From Paulinella micropora (lineage: Eukaryota; Cercozoa; Imbricatea; Euglyphida), in the NCBI GenBank assembly GCA_009731375.1, contig BJOX01000168.1:842892-869599 (forward strand): DNA of 26,708 nt. Direction: 5' to 3'. The notes beneath the pieces were generated by a model. It searched no databases, was not told where the DNA came from, and saw only the letters and a program-made list of their open reading frames with translations. Numbering within the stretch: the stretch's first letter is position 1; each line of letters opens with the position of its first letter. Below are positions 1 to 9,179 of this stretch, in pieces. The translations under genes and the position numbers were made by a program.

Positions 1-84
<84 letters not shown>
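1..84. repeat. (CT)n dinucleotide repeat
   Basis: An uninterrupted CT dinucleotide tract runs from the left edge to the TAG that precedes the candidate start codon at 87. It would form a pyrimidine-rich 5' flank or 5' UTR of the CoA-transferase gene. It probably continues beyond the window. Confidence 0.97.
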
Positions 85-85
<1 letters not shown>

Positions 86-86
86 G

Positions 87-130
87 ATGAGAACGCCGTT
101 GGTGCTTGTGCGCCACTTTTGCCGTAGCAG
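87..130 (+). CDS. SUGCT: Exon 1 (candidate) of SUGCT-like CoA-transferase: mitochondrial leader
   Basis: The ATG at 87 is preceded directly by an in-frame TAG (84-86), so it is the first possible start in this frame. The exon encodes MRTPLVLVRHFCRS plus two bases of codon 15 and ends CAG|GTATAT (donor 131-132). The peptide is rich in Arg and hydrophobic residues and has no acidic residue, as expected of a mitochondrial targeting presequence; human SUGCT is mitochondrial. Its phase (two leftover bases AG) joins exactly to exon 2 (G + CAA), making Arg15. The support is positional and by splice phase, since leaders are not conserved enough to recognise. No decayed copies of this exon were seen. 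An alternative first exon outside the window cannot be excluded. Confidence 0.55.
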
Positions 131-1027
<897 letters not shown>

Positions 1028-1031
<4 letters not shown>

Positions 1032-2096
1032 TATGGTCCTGATCTCACTTGTTTGCGAGGTAAACAACCAAAAAAAAGTTAGCTTTTTTTTCTGGCTGAG
1101 AAACCCCCAGAATCGATGTCATTTGGTTTTCCCGCGATCTTGTCCAGAAACTTCTTTTAATCTTTACTATATATAACCGTTCAGTACTAATGCAAGTCAG
1201 AGATGTCTCCTGCGCTTCATCATGCAAATATCCCAGCGCTTTTGCTTGGGACAGAAAGATCAAATCTGTCAGGCTGCGGGCTGTTTTGGGGTAGGTCACT
1301 TCTTGAGTTTGGAGATCTTGGATTTCTGAGTTGGAAAGGGCTGGGGATCCCGGATCTGGGGGTGACATGGGCCCTTGGACACTCGTAGTGACACTCCGGG
1401 ATATCCCTCGGAAGGGTCATCCCGGGGCATCCCTGCTCGGAAGATATCGAGATTTACCAACATTCCCATTTGGGGGATGTCCAAAAATTTTTTTTTTGGA
1501 GACATTTCAATTTTTTTCATTTCTTTTTTTTTTCCCTCAAGAAAGTCCAAAGTCCCATGCGTATAGGTGCCTCACATTATCACACGTCTCCTGTACTTTG
1601 TGCATATTGAATAACACCAGCTATCTCATTCTTCTTTTCATAGAAAAAAAGAACCGAAAAGCACTTTGTCAAAAATTCCAAAAAAAAAAAAAATCCAGTC
1701 TCGGATTTATCACGGAGCAAGAGCTTGAGGCTCGGGGATGCTGCATGCTGTGGAACATCTCTGGTGCATGCTAGGACATTCCAGCTCAGATCCGTTCTGG
1801 AGCATGCCTTTGGTAACGAGGACCGAATATGATTGACATCCCATCTGCGGACACCCCAAAAAAGCTTCCAGGATTGACATCCCATCTGCGGACGCCCCAA
1901 AAAAGCTTCCAGGAATTTTTCCTAATGTTTTTTCTCTCTCCTTCCTTCGACGGGGTTCAAGCCCCACACATGTACCTTAAGTAACACTATTTCTACACTT
2001 CTGTGATTGGTGTAAAATTGAATAAATCCAGCTATCTCGGCCTTCTTCCCAGAGAGAAAGAGAATCAAAATCCGGCCCTTTCTTCTGAGACAACTC

Positions 2097-2097
<1 letters not shown>
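1028..2097. other. Non-SSR part of intron 1; no gene recognised
   Basis: This is about 1.07 kb of mostly unique AT-rich sequence with T and A homopolymers. I found no conserved protein in any frame. Two internal repetitions are visible. A 44-bp segment beginning with GACATCCCATCTGCGGAC is repeated in tandem at about 1836-1880 and 1876-1918. A diverged pair sharing TTGAATAA, then CCAGCTATCTC, then CTTCTT occurs near 1607 and 2018. The sequence may be decayed mobile-element material. Confidence 0.6.
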
Positions 2098-2127
<30 letters not shown>

Positions 2128-2150
2128 CATACATACACACACATACACGT
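2098..2150. repeat. (CATA)n tract
   Basis: Short tetranucleotide array directly upstream of the exon 2 acceptor region. It is followed by a T/A-rich stretch and TTATAG. Confidence 0.9.
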
Positions 2151-2166
2151 ATTTCTTAAATTATAG

Positions 2167-2212
2167 GCAAGTACTGGATAATCCTTCTCCACCTCCTTTA
2201 AGAGGAATCAAG
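2167..2212 (+). CDS. SUGCT: Exon 2 of SUGCT-like CoA-transferase: start of mature enzyme
   Basis: The exon is bounded by TTATAG (acceptor ending 2166) and GTAAAC (donor from 2213), the best donor of the gene. It finishes codon 15 and encodes QVLDNPSPPPLRGIK (residues 16-30), ending in phase 0. The C-terminal part PLRGIK corresponds to the family III motif PL-x-G-(I/V)-(K/R) that precedes the first beta strand; exon 3 continues with ILDLTR exactly as in the family. The proline-rich stretch before it fits a linker after the mitochondrial leader. No decayed copies were found nearby. The evidence is motif plus double phase match; the exon is too short for a decisive similarity call alone. Confidence 0.72.
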
Positions 2213-2218
2213 GTAAAC

Positions 2219-2267
<49 letters not shown>

Positions 2268-2310
2268 TCCCTTTCTCTCTCTTTTCTTTCTTTCTTTCTT
2301 TTTTTCTTTT

Positions 2311-2353
<43 letters not shown>

Positions 2354-2433
2354 GTCTTTCTTTCTTCTTTCTTTCTTTCATTCTTTCTTTCTTTCATTCT
2401 TTTTTTCTTTCTTTCTTTTTTTCTTTCTTTCTT

Positions 2434-2483
<50 letters not shown>

Positions 2484-2493
2484 CACTCTCTCA

Positions 2494-2569
<76 letters not shown>

Positions 2570-2592
2570 TGTTGTTGTTGTTGTTGTTGTAG

Positions 2593-2656
<64 letters not shown>

Positions 2657-2661
2657 TGTTG

Positions 2662-2692
<31 letters not shown>

Positions 2693-2706
2693 TTTCTCTC
2701 TCTTTT

Positions 2707-2738
<32 letters not shown>

Positions 2739-2774
2739 TTCCTTTCTTTGCTCTTTCTTTTTTTCTTCTTTTTT

Positions 2775-2838
<64 letters not shown>

Positions 2839-2910
2839 TACTATTTTCCTTCTGTTTCTTCTTTCTTTCCTGGTTTCTTTCTTTCTTTTCCCCTCCTCCT
2901 TTCTTTCTCT
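2219..2910. repeat. (CTTT)n, (CT)n and (GTT)n SSR block in intron 2
   Basis: Begins six bases after the exon 2 donor. Imperfect (CTTT)n runs at 2219-2432, (CT)n with interruptions to 2560, (TTG)n at 2570-2660, then (CTTT)n again to about 2905. No coding signal other than repeat translation. Confidence 0.95.
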
Positions 2911-3524
2911 ATATCTATATCTATATCTATATCTATATCTATATCTATATCTATATCTAGATCTAGATCTATATCTACATCTATATTTATATCTATACCT
3001 ATACCCATATCTATATCTATATCTATATCTATATCTATGTATATATCTATATCTGTATCTATATCTATATCTATATCTATATCTATATCTATATCTATAT
3101 CTATATCTATATCTATATCTATATCCATATCTATATCTATATCTATATCAAAATCTATATCTATATCTATATCTATATCTATATCTATACCTATACCTAT
3201 ACCTATACCTATACCTATACCTATACCTATACCTATACCTGTACCTATATCTATACCTATATCTATATCTATATCTATATCTATATCTATATCTATATCT
3301 ATATCTATATCTATATCTATATCTATATCTATATCTATATCTATATCTATATCTATATCTATATCTATTCTATATCTTTATCTTTATCTATATCTATATC
3401 TATATCTATATCTATATCTATATCTATATCTATATCTATATCTATATCTATATCTATAGCTACATCTACATCTACATCTACATCTACATCTACATCTACA
3501 TCCACATCTACATCTATATCTACA

Positions 3525-3567
<43 letters not shown>

Positions 3568-3570
3568 TTA
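2909..3570. repeat. (TATATC)n hexanucleotide array with variants
   Basis: A long hexanucleotide array with (TATACC)n and (TACATC)n variant blocks, ending in (TA)n near 3528-3565. The block from about 3456 to 3610 is repeated at about 3782 to 3925, including the exon 3 echo at its right end. This implies a segmental tandem duplication of about 318 bp. Confidence 0.92.
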
Positions 3571-3578
3571 TTCCCCAG

Positions 3579-3606
3579 ATCTTGGATCTAATAAGGATTC
3601 TAGAGT
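3579..3606 (+). pseudogene. Decayed copy of exon 3 (echo a)
   Basis: After TTCCCCAG the sequence reads ATCTTGGATCTAATAAGG and on to ATTCTAGAG. It matches true exon 3 (from 4184) at most positions over its first 27 bases, with the ACG of Thr35 changed to ATA. It would read ILDLIRILE and then runs straight into (TATATC)n, losing the AGPWCTQ part and the donor. The acceptor-like CCCCAG is retained. Confidence 0.85.
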
Positions 3607-3847
3607 ATCTATATCTATATCTATATCTATATCTATATCTATATCTATATCTATATCTATATCTATATCTATATCTATATCTATATCTATATCTATATCT
3701 ATATCTTTATCTATATCTATATCTTTATCTATATCTATATCTATATCTATATCTATATCTATATCTATATCTATATCTATAACTACATCTACATCCACCT
3801 CTACATCTACATCTACATCTACATCCACATCTACATCTATATCTACA

Positions 3848-3882
<35 letters not shown>

Positions 3883-3895
3883 CTTTATTCCCCAG
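3607..3895. repeat. (TATATC)n / (TACATC)n / (TA)n array between echoes
   Basis: Hexanucleotide array with TACATC variants, then (TA)n, leading into ATCTTTATTCCCCAG of the next exon 3 echo. Confidence 0.92.
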
Positions 3896-3923
3896 ATCTT
3901 GGATCTAATAAGGATTCTAGAGT
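3896..3923 (+). pseudogene. Decayed copy of exon 3 (echo b)
   Basis: Essentially identical to echo a, including the preceding ATCTTTATTCCCCAG and the following AGAGTATCTATATC, and so a product of the local 318-bp tandem duplication. It reads ILDLIRILE and then hexanucleotide repeat. Confidence 0.85.
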
Positions 3924-4047
3924 ATCTATATCTATATCTATATCTATATCTATATCTATATCTATATCTATATCTATATCTATATCTATATCTATATCTA
4001 CATCTATATATAACATATATATATACATATATATCTGTATCCCCCAG

Positions 4048-4083
4048 ATCTTCGATCTAACGCGGATTCTAGCGGGACCATGG
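4048..4083 (+). pseudogene. Decayed copy of exon 3 (echo c), near full length
   Basis: After CCCCCAG the copy reads [12 protein letters not shown], retaining 36 of the 45 exon bases with few changes (TTG to TTC at codon 2, GCC to GCG). It lacks the last three codons and the donor and merges into (TATATC)n. It is the best preserved of the exon 3 echoes and, unlike echoes a and b, keeps the Thr35 codon. Confidence 0.88.
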
Positions 4084-4132
4084 TATATCTATATCTATAT
4101 CTATATCTATATCTATATCTATATCTATATCT

Positions 4133-4163
<31 letters not shown>

Positions 4164-4183
4164 TATATTTATATATATCCCAG

Positions 4184-4228
4184 ATCTTGGATCTAACGCG
4201 GATTCTAGCCGGGCCATGGTGCACACAG
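4184..4228 (+). CDS. SUGCT: Exon 3 of SUGCT-like CoA-transferase ([15 protein letters not shown])
   Basis: The exon encodes residues 31-45, [15 protein letters not shown]. This is the signature N-terminal segment of family III CoA-transferases (first beta strand followed by the AGP loop that lines the CoA pocket). The acceptor is TCCCAG (ending 4183) and the donor is CAG|GTGACA (from 4229); it is phase 0 at both ends. It is the only one of at least six related sequences in introns 2 and 3 that has the full 15 codons and both splice sites, which is why I take it as the functional copy. The acceptor lies after (TA)n rather than a strong pyrimidine tract. (TATC)n SSRs begin within about 10 bases of the donor. 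Confidence 0.9.
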
Positions 4229-4245
4229 GTGACAGATAGATAGAT

Positions 4246-4346
<101 letters not shown>

Positions 4347-4366
4347 GTCTATCTATGTAATCTTTC

Positions 4367-4384
4367 TAAGGATTCTAAGGTGAC

Positions 4385-4389
<5 letters not shown>
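4367..4389 (+). pseudogene. Short exon 3 remnant (echo d)
   Basis: The segment CTAAGGATTCTAAGGTGACA keeps the middle of exon 3 (AAGGATTCTA) fused directly to its donor flank (AGGTGACAGATAG), with the AGPWCT codons deleted. The retained intron boundary shows the copy came from exon plus flank, not from mRNA. Confidence 0.6.
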
Positions 4390-4428
<39 letters not shown>

Positions 4429-4473
4429 GGATGGATGGACGGATGGATAGATAGATAGATAGATAGATAGATG

Positions 4474-4524
<51 letters not shown>

Positions 4525-4581
4525 GGATGGATGGATGGATGGATGGATGGATGGATGGATAGATGGATAGATGGATAGATG

Positions 4582-4627
<46 letters not shown>

Positions 4628-4630
4628 CGA

Positions 4631-4676
<46 letters not shown>

Positions 4677-4705
4677 GGATGGATAGATAGATGGATAGAT
4701 AGATG

Positions 4706-4744
<39 letters not shown>

Positions 4745-4745
4745 G

Positions 4746-4781
<36 letters not shown>

Positions 4782-4782
<1 letters not shown>

Positions 4783-4826
4783 TCTTGAAAAGGATTCTAG
4801 CGGGACCGTGATGTACACATGTTACC
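4782..4826 (+). pseudogene. Decayed copy of exon 3 (echo e)
   Basis: It begins TCTTGAAAAGGATTCTAGCG and ends near TGTACACATGTTACC. It aligns along most of exon 3 and its donor flank, reading RILAGP followed by a stop, then CTHVT. It is interrupted by substitutions and a stop codon, so it is not usable as an exon. Confidence 0.75.
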
Positions 4827-4828
4827 TT

Positions 4829-4912
<84 letters not shown>

Positions 4913-4933
4913 ACTATCTATCTATCTAACTAA

Positions 4934-5047
<114 letters not shown>

Positions 5048-5116
5048 CATCTTTTCTCACAGCTATCAGATGGGTTGAGTACTATCGGTATATAGATTTA
5101 TCTACCTTTCCATCCA

Positions 5117-5510
5117 TCTCATTTATCGGTCACCTCCACAAAATGTGGTCAGGTTACCGATAAAACTACATATGCGGCGCGCCACGTTTGACGAGTTTTG
5201 CGCGCTCGCCGGCCCGGCTCCGGCTCGCCCGCAAAACACGTCAAATTTGTGGCTAGCTGCATAATATACTATTTTATCTGACCGCCGTGAGTTGATATAG
5301 GAAGTAACAGTGTACAATTTGATAAATTACTCAACTATTTCTTTTATCGGTCACCTCCACAAAATGCGGTCTGGTTACCGATAAAACTACATATGCGGCG
5401 CGCCAAATTCGACGTGTTTTGCCGGGCCGGCTCGCTCGCCGGGCCGGCTCTCCCGCAAAAACACGTCAAATTTGTGGCTAGCCGCATAATATACTATCAT
5501 CTCTCAATGG
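5117..5510. repeat. Two tandem foldback (hairpin-forming) repeats
   Basis: Two copies with a period of about 221 bp. Each contains a first hairpin, TTATCGGT pairing with ACCGATAA (5123-5130 with 5156-5163; 5344-5351 with 5377-5384). A second, larger inverted repeat with outer arms TATGCGGC and GCCGCATA follows (5392-5399 with 5481-5488; one mismatch in copy 1). Inner arms in copy 2 are at 5404-5422 and 5455-5474, around a CG-rich loop. There is no coding potential. It resembles a non-autonomous foldback or MITE-like element, but I cannot assign a family. Confidence 0.7.
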
Positions 5511-5521
5511 ATCTACGTTAG

Positions 5522-5589
5522 CTGTTAGGTGATCTTGGTGCCGACGTGGTGAAAGTAGAACGACCAGGCCATGGGGATGATACACGAAA
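5522..5589 (+). CDS. SUGCT: Exon 4 of SUGCT-like CoA-transferase (KVERPGHGDDTR segment)
   Basis: The exon encodes residues 46-67 plus two bases of Lys68: LLGDLGADVVKVERPGHGDD followed by TRK. This is a hallmark of the family (typically LADLGAEVIKVE followed by P-x-x-GDD-T-R). Acceptor is GTTAG (ending 5521); donor is GTCTCT (from 5590), which lacks the usual purine at +3. Exons 3 and 4 join in phase 0, and exon 4 joins exon 5 as AA + G, giving DDTRK-WGPPYV, the expected family order. Two partial decayed copies lie downstream at 6030 and 6265. Assignment to the family is very secure. Confidence 0.94.
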
Positions 5590-5625
5590 GTCTCTCTAGA
5601 TAGATAGATAAAGGAAAAAGGAGAA

Positions 5626-5985
5626 GAATTTCGGCCACCTCAAATGTTTGGCAAATAATTAACGTATCTTGCGGTGAAAAGACTGAAGAATTCCGAACCC
5701 AAAGTTTTGTGCAAAAACAACGTATTCTGCGGTGAAAAATCACTGGCCGAGATATTTCTTGGCCAAAATTTTGCAAAAACAACCTATTCTGCGGTGAAAA
5801 ATCACTGAAAGAAGAAAGAAGAAAGAAGAAAGAAAGAAGAAAGAATAGTGTCTACCTTTCCTAACTCATTCATCTAAGGACGAGTGAAATTTTTTGGCCA
5901 GGAAAGATCTCCGCCAGTGATTTTTCACCGCAGAATACGTTGTTTTTGCACAAATTTTGGCCAGGAAATATCTCGGCCTTCTTTC
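5626..5985. repeat. Dispersed inverted repeat family with core GCGGTGAAAAATCACTG
   Basis: Core units TGCAAAAACAACGTATTCTG and GCGGTGAAAAATCACTG occur at about 5711-5746 and 5770-5807. They recur in reverse complement at about 5910-5950. The arms are separated by (GAAGAAA)n at 5806-5844 and followed by its complement (CTTCTTT)n at 5979-6027, making a large palindrome. A related copy lies at 22824-22990. It is non-coding and looks like a foldback-type dispersed repeat. Confidence 0.72.
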
Positions 5986-6029
5986 TTCTTTCTTCTTTCT
6001 TCTTTCTTTTTTCTTTTTTCTTCTTTCTC

Positions 6030-6051
6030 AGGCCATGGGGATGACACATGA

Positions 6052-6060
<9 letters not shown>
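6030..6060 (+). pseudogene. Partial copy of exon 4 3' end (echo a)
   Basis: The segment AGGCCATGGGGATGACACAT then GAATGTCTCTC matches the end of exon 4 (from 5565) and its donor flank with a few changes. It leads directly into (CT)n. Inclusion of the intronic GTCTCTC shows a genomic duplication. Confidence 0.8.
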
Positions 6061-6096
<36 letters not shown>

Positions 6097-6097
6097 G

Positions 6098-6136
<39 letters not shown>

Positions 6137-6153
6137 GTAGGTAGGTAGATAGG

Positions 6154-6236
<83 letters not shown>

Positions 6237-6346
6237 ATAAATAGATAAGATAGATAGATAGATAAACGTCGTAATGAAAGTAGAATGACCAGGCCACGGG
6301 GACAACATCAGAAGGTCTACCTCTACCTCTCTCTCTCTCTCTCTCT

Positions 6347-6389
<43 letters not shown>

Positions 6390-6392
6390 ATC

Positions 6393-6459
<67 letters not shown>

Positions 6460-6460
6460 T

Positions 6461-6503
<43 letters not shown>

Positions 6504-6506
6504 TAA

Positions 6507-6537
<31 letters not shown>

Positions 6538-6554
6538 TGTGGATAGATAGATAT

Positions 6555-6602
<48 letters not shown>

Positions 6603-6613
6603 GTAGATAGATA
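6055..6613. repeat. (CT)n and (GATA)n arrays in intron 4
   Basis: (CT)n at 6055-6097, (GATA)n at 6098-6264, (CT)n at 6321-6385 and (GATA)n at 6394-6613. Echo b of exon 4 lies between them at 6265-6317. Confidence 0.95.
6265..6317 (+). pseudogene. Partial copy of exon 4 (echo b)
   Basis: Reads in parallel with exon 4: AACGTCGTAATGAAAGTAGA and on through ACCAGGCCACGGGGACAAC, equivalent to DVVKVE-x-PGHGD with an internal stop (TGA for the Arg codon). It ends near a degenerate GGTCTACC donor region. It is clearly related to 5543-5597 but non-functional. Confidence 0.8.
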
Positions 6614-6714
6614 GATGAGATGTCGCAAAGGAATGTAGTCCTTGCAAAGGAACGCAGTTTCACATCAAACAATAATTTGTGTACTGTGCATGTGTCCGGG
6701 ATGGGAATCACGGG
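6614..6714 (-). mobile_element. 3' end fragment of the RLE-type retroelement
   Basis: 101 bp identical to 17287-17387, read here on the minus strand. The element end, ...GCGACATCTCATC, runs directly into (TATC)n. The left part of this copy disappears into the N gap (6715-7102), so more of the element may be hidden there. Perfect identity over 101 bp in otherwise degenerate surroundings implies recent transposition or duplication. Confidence 0.75.
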
Positions 6715-7102
6715 NNNNNNNNNNNNNNNNNNNNNNNNNNNNNNNNNNNNNNNNNNNNNNNNNNNNNNNNNNNNNNNNNNNNNNNNNNNNNNNNNNNNNN
6801 NNNNNNNNNNNNNNNNNNNNNNNNNNNNNNNNNNNNNNNNNNNNNNNNNNNNNNNNNNNNNNNNNNNNNNNNNNNNNNNNNNNNNNNNNNNNNNNNNNNN
6901 NNNNNNNNNNNNNNNNNNNNNNNNNNNNNNNNNNNNNNNNNNNNNNNNNNNNNNNNNNNNNNNNNNNNNNNNNNNNNNNNNNNNNNNNNNNNNNNNNNNN
7001 NNNNNNNNNNNNNNNNNNNNNNNNNNNNNNNNNNNNNNNNNNNNNNNNNNNNNNNNNNNNNNNNNNNNNNNNNNNNNNNNNNNNNNNNNNNNNNNNNNNN
7101 NN
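6715..7102. other. Assembly gap (N)
   Basis: 388 unresolved bases, flanked by retroelement end sequence on the left and (CT)n on the right. Probably the body of a retroelement copy. Confidence 0.95.
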
Positions 7103-7153
<51 letters not shown>

Positions 7154-7201
7154 TCCTCATTCCCTCTCATTTCATCGTATAGACGCGGTTCCCCATACAT
7201 C

Positions 7202-7249
<48 letters not shown>

Positions 7250-7250
7250 G

Positions 7251-7321
<71 letters not shown>

Positions 7322-7376
7322 GACTGGTCTCTCATGCGTGTCTCGAGCGTCTGCATACTACATATATCTCATATCC

Positions 7377-7457
<81 letters not shown>

Positions 7458-7464
7458 CAGTTGA
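7103..7464. repeat. (CT)n and (TATC)n arrays with exon 5-like pieces
   Basis: (CT)n at 7103-7150, (TATC)n at 7203-7321 and (TATC)n at 7376-7457. Two short non-repeat islands (7178-7201 and 7322-7372) resemble two parts of exon 5. Confidence 0.92.
7178..7372 (+). pseudogene. Possible exon 5 copy split by (TATC)n
   Basis: Before the array, GCGGTTCCCCATACATC parallels GGGGTCCCCCGTACGTC of exon 5 (GSPYI against GPPYV). After the array, TGTCTCGAGCGTCTGCATAC and TACATATATCTC parallel the VSR...SAYYI part. The order and strand are the same as exon 5, and about 120 bp of (TATC)n lies between the two pieces. Similarity is short and imperfect, so this is a suggestion. Confidence 0.45.
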
Positions 7465-7615
7465 TCTTATCACTTACTCTACGGAATGAACCAAGGCCAC
7501 TTGAGGTGTCACTGACCCTCTCTTGGGCTTGATTTTTTGAAATGGGTGCCATCTGTCGACAGACAGAGAATTAGGGGATGGTGTGGGTGTGCTGGGCCCG
7601 TGGTGGGGTGCCTTA
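7465..7615. other. Unassigned unique sequence in intron 4
   Basis: About 150 bp between (TATC)n and the 385-bp dispersed repeat. No coding, RNA or repeat identity recognised. It contains CTGTCGACAG, a 10-bp palindrome. Confidence 0.5.
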
Positions 7616-8003
7616 TGTGTGCCTAGCCATACGCCTATAAGTCACATGCCGAAATAGCGACGGGAAGCACAATCCTGTTCCCTCAGGGTGCCCTTTCTCG
7701 CTTGTTGAGCCCGGAATAAAACCCACAGTGCTCTGTCGGTTTATACTAGACTGTCGAACAGTCTCGAAACTCCATCTGCTTACTGGGCCCTCTGTAATGG
7801 AGGTGGGAGCTCGTTCTGCAAGGGGCGCTTATGGAACGAGCCCTGGCCCCGCCTGGTACTAGGGAGCTTTGGTATTGCCTGTATCAGTCCCTTCCGTGCA
7901 AACATCACGGCTTAGCTGGGCATCGGGTTAATACTTTACCCACAGACTTCCTGGTTGACGAAATCAGAAGTTCCTTTTTTCTGACATTAGTCGATATTTC
8001 ATC
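7616..8003 (+). mobile_element. ~385-bp dispersed repeat, copy 1, with (TATC)n tail
   Basis: The same element occurs as reverse complement at 18866-19250 and, truncated, at 22066-22283. It begins near TGTGCCTAGCC and ends GTCGATATTTCATC followed by (TATC)n. It has no open frame consistent between copies. A short hairpin occurs near 7749-7763 (GACTGTCGAACAGTC; a perfect 14-bp palindrome GACTGTCGACAGTC in copy 2). The terminal CGATATTTCATC resembles the retroelement terminus CGACATCTCATC, so it may be a non-autonomous partner. No A or B box was recognised. Confidence 0.75.
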
Positions 8004-8045
8004 TATCTATCTATCTATCTATCTACCCATCTATCTATCTATCTT

Positions 8046-8126
<81 letters not shown>
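8004..8126. repeat. (TATC)n tail/array
   Basis: Tetranucleotide array starting immediately after the end of the 385-bp element, with a few single-base variants. Confidence 0.95.
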
Positions 8127-8129
<3 letters not shown>

Positions 8130-8171
8130 ACCAATACTACCAATATTACCAATATAATCATCATACTGACC

Positions 8172-8172
<1 letters not shown>

Positions 8173-8213
<41 letters not shown>

Positions 8214-8214
8214 C

Positions 8215-8275
<61 letters not shown>

Positions 8276-8276
8276 T
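8173..8276. repeat. (GTA)n trinucleotide array
   Basis: Nearly perfect trinucleotide run with one GCA variant. It gives polyvaline on one frame and polyleucine on the other strand; not a gene. Confidence 0.95.
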
Positions 8277-8285
8277 TGTCATCAA

Positions 8286-8320
8286 AGAATGGTGGTGCAC
8301 CGCGACCTAAAGCCGGAGGT
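8286..8320 (+). pseudogene. Orphan protein-kinase catalytic-loop fragment (VVHRDLKPE)
   Basis: Bases 8289-8318 read MVVHRDLKPE. The HRDLKPE motif is the protein-kinase subdomain VIb catalytic loop (His-Arg-Asp with the catalytic Asp, then Lys). It is preceded by CAAAG (possible acceptor) and followed by GAG|GTCGTA (possible donor), with SSRs on both sides. The usual next residue Asn (KPEN) is not present. No other kinase sequence is visible in the window. It may be a captured exon fragment or a chance match, but a seven-residue exact match to such a motif is hard to get by chance. Confidence 0.5.
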
Positions 8321-8322
8321 CG

Positions 8323-8998
<676 letters not shown>

Positions 8999-9024
8999 GT
9001 CTATGTGTATTTCTCCCATATCAG

Positions 9025-9121
9025 GTGGGGTCCCCCGTACGTCTCGCGTGCGGGCCGCCCGGACCAGCCCACCACTGAGTCAGCCTATTACATCTGCGCC
9101 AACCGCAACAAACGCTCCCTG
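9025..9121 (+). CDS. SUGCT: Exon 5 of SUGCT-like CoA-transferase (WGPPYV...NRNKRSL)
   Basis: After CATATCAG (acceptor ending 9024) the first G completes Lys68. The exon then encodes residues 69-100, beginning [19 protein letters not shown] and ending [17 protein letters not shown] and the ES-x-Y-(Y/F)-x-x-x-NRNK(K/R)S motif are classic family III features; the NRNK region contacts CoA phosphate in characterised members. The donor is CTG|GTTTTT (from 9122), a weak non-consensus site. I placed the boundary there because it joins exon 6 in phase 0 to give RSL-SLDI, matching the family's KS(I/L)A(V/L)(D/N)(I/L). Seven or so partial copies of the 3' part follow in intron 5, several keeping the same donor-like GTTTTTC. 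Confidence 0.92.
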
Positions 9122-9179
9122 GTTTTTCTCTACCCTCTCCGCCGTGTATATCTCTAGCTATCTCTACCATATGCTCTCT

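Noticed and set aside
2593-3459. Plus-strand frame of about 288 codons (Ile/Ser and Leu/Tyr periodic)
   Set aside because: Translation of (TTG)n, (CTTT)n and (TATATC)n repeats; periodic because a hexanucleotide is read in frame.
2900-4180. Telomeric or centromeric satellite interpretation of the (TATATC)n arrays
   Set aside because: The arrays are interrupted by exon copies and a true exon with splice sites, so they are intronic SSR, and the unit is not a known telomere repeat.
7616-8003. Protein-coding gene in the 385-bp repeat (for example a frame starting at 7831)
   Set aside because: The frame runs into (TATC)n and is not maintained in the other two copies.
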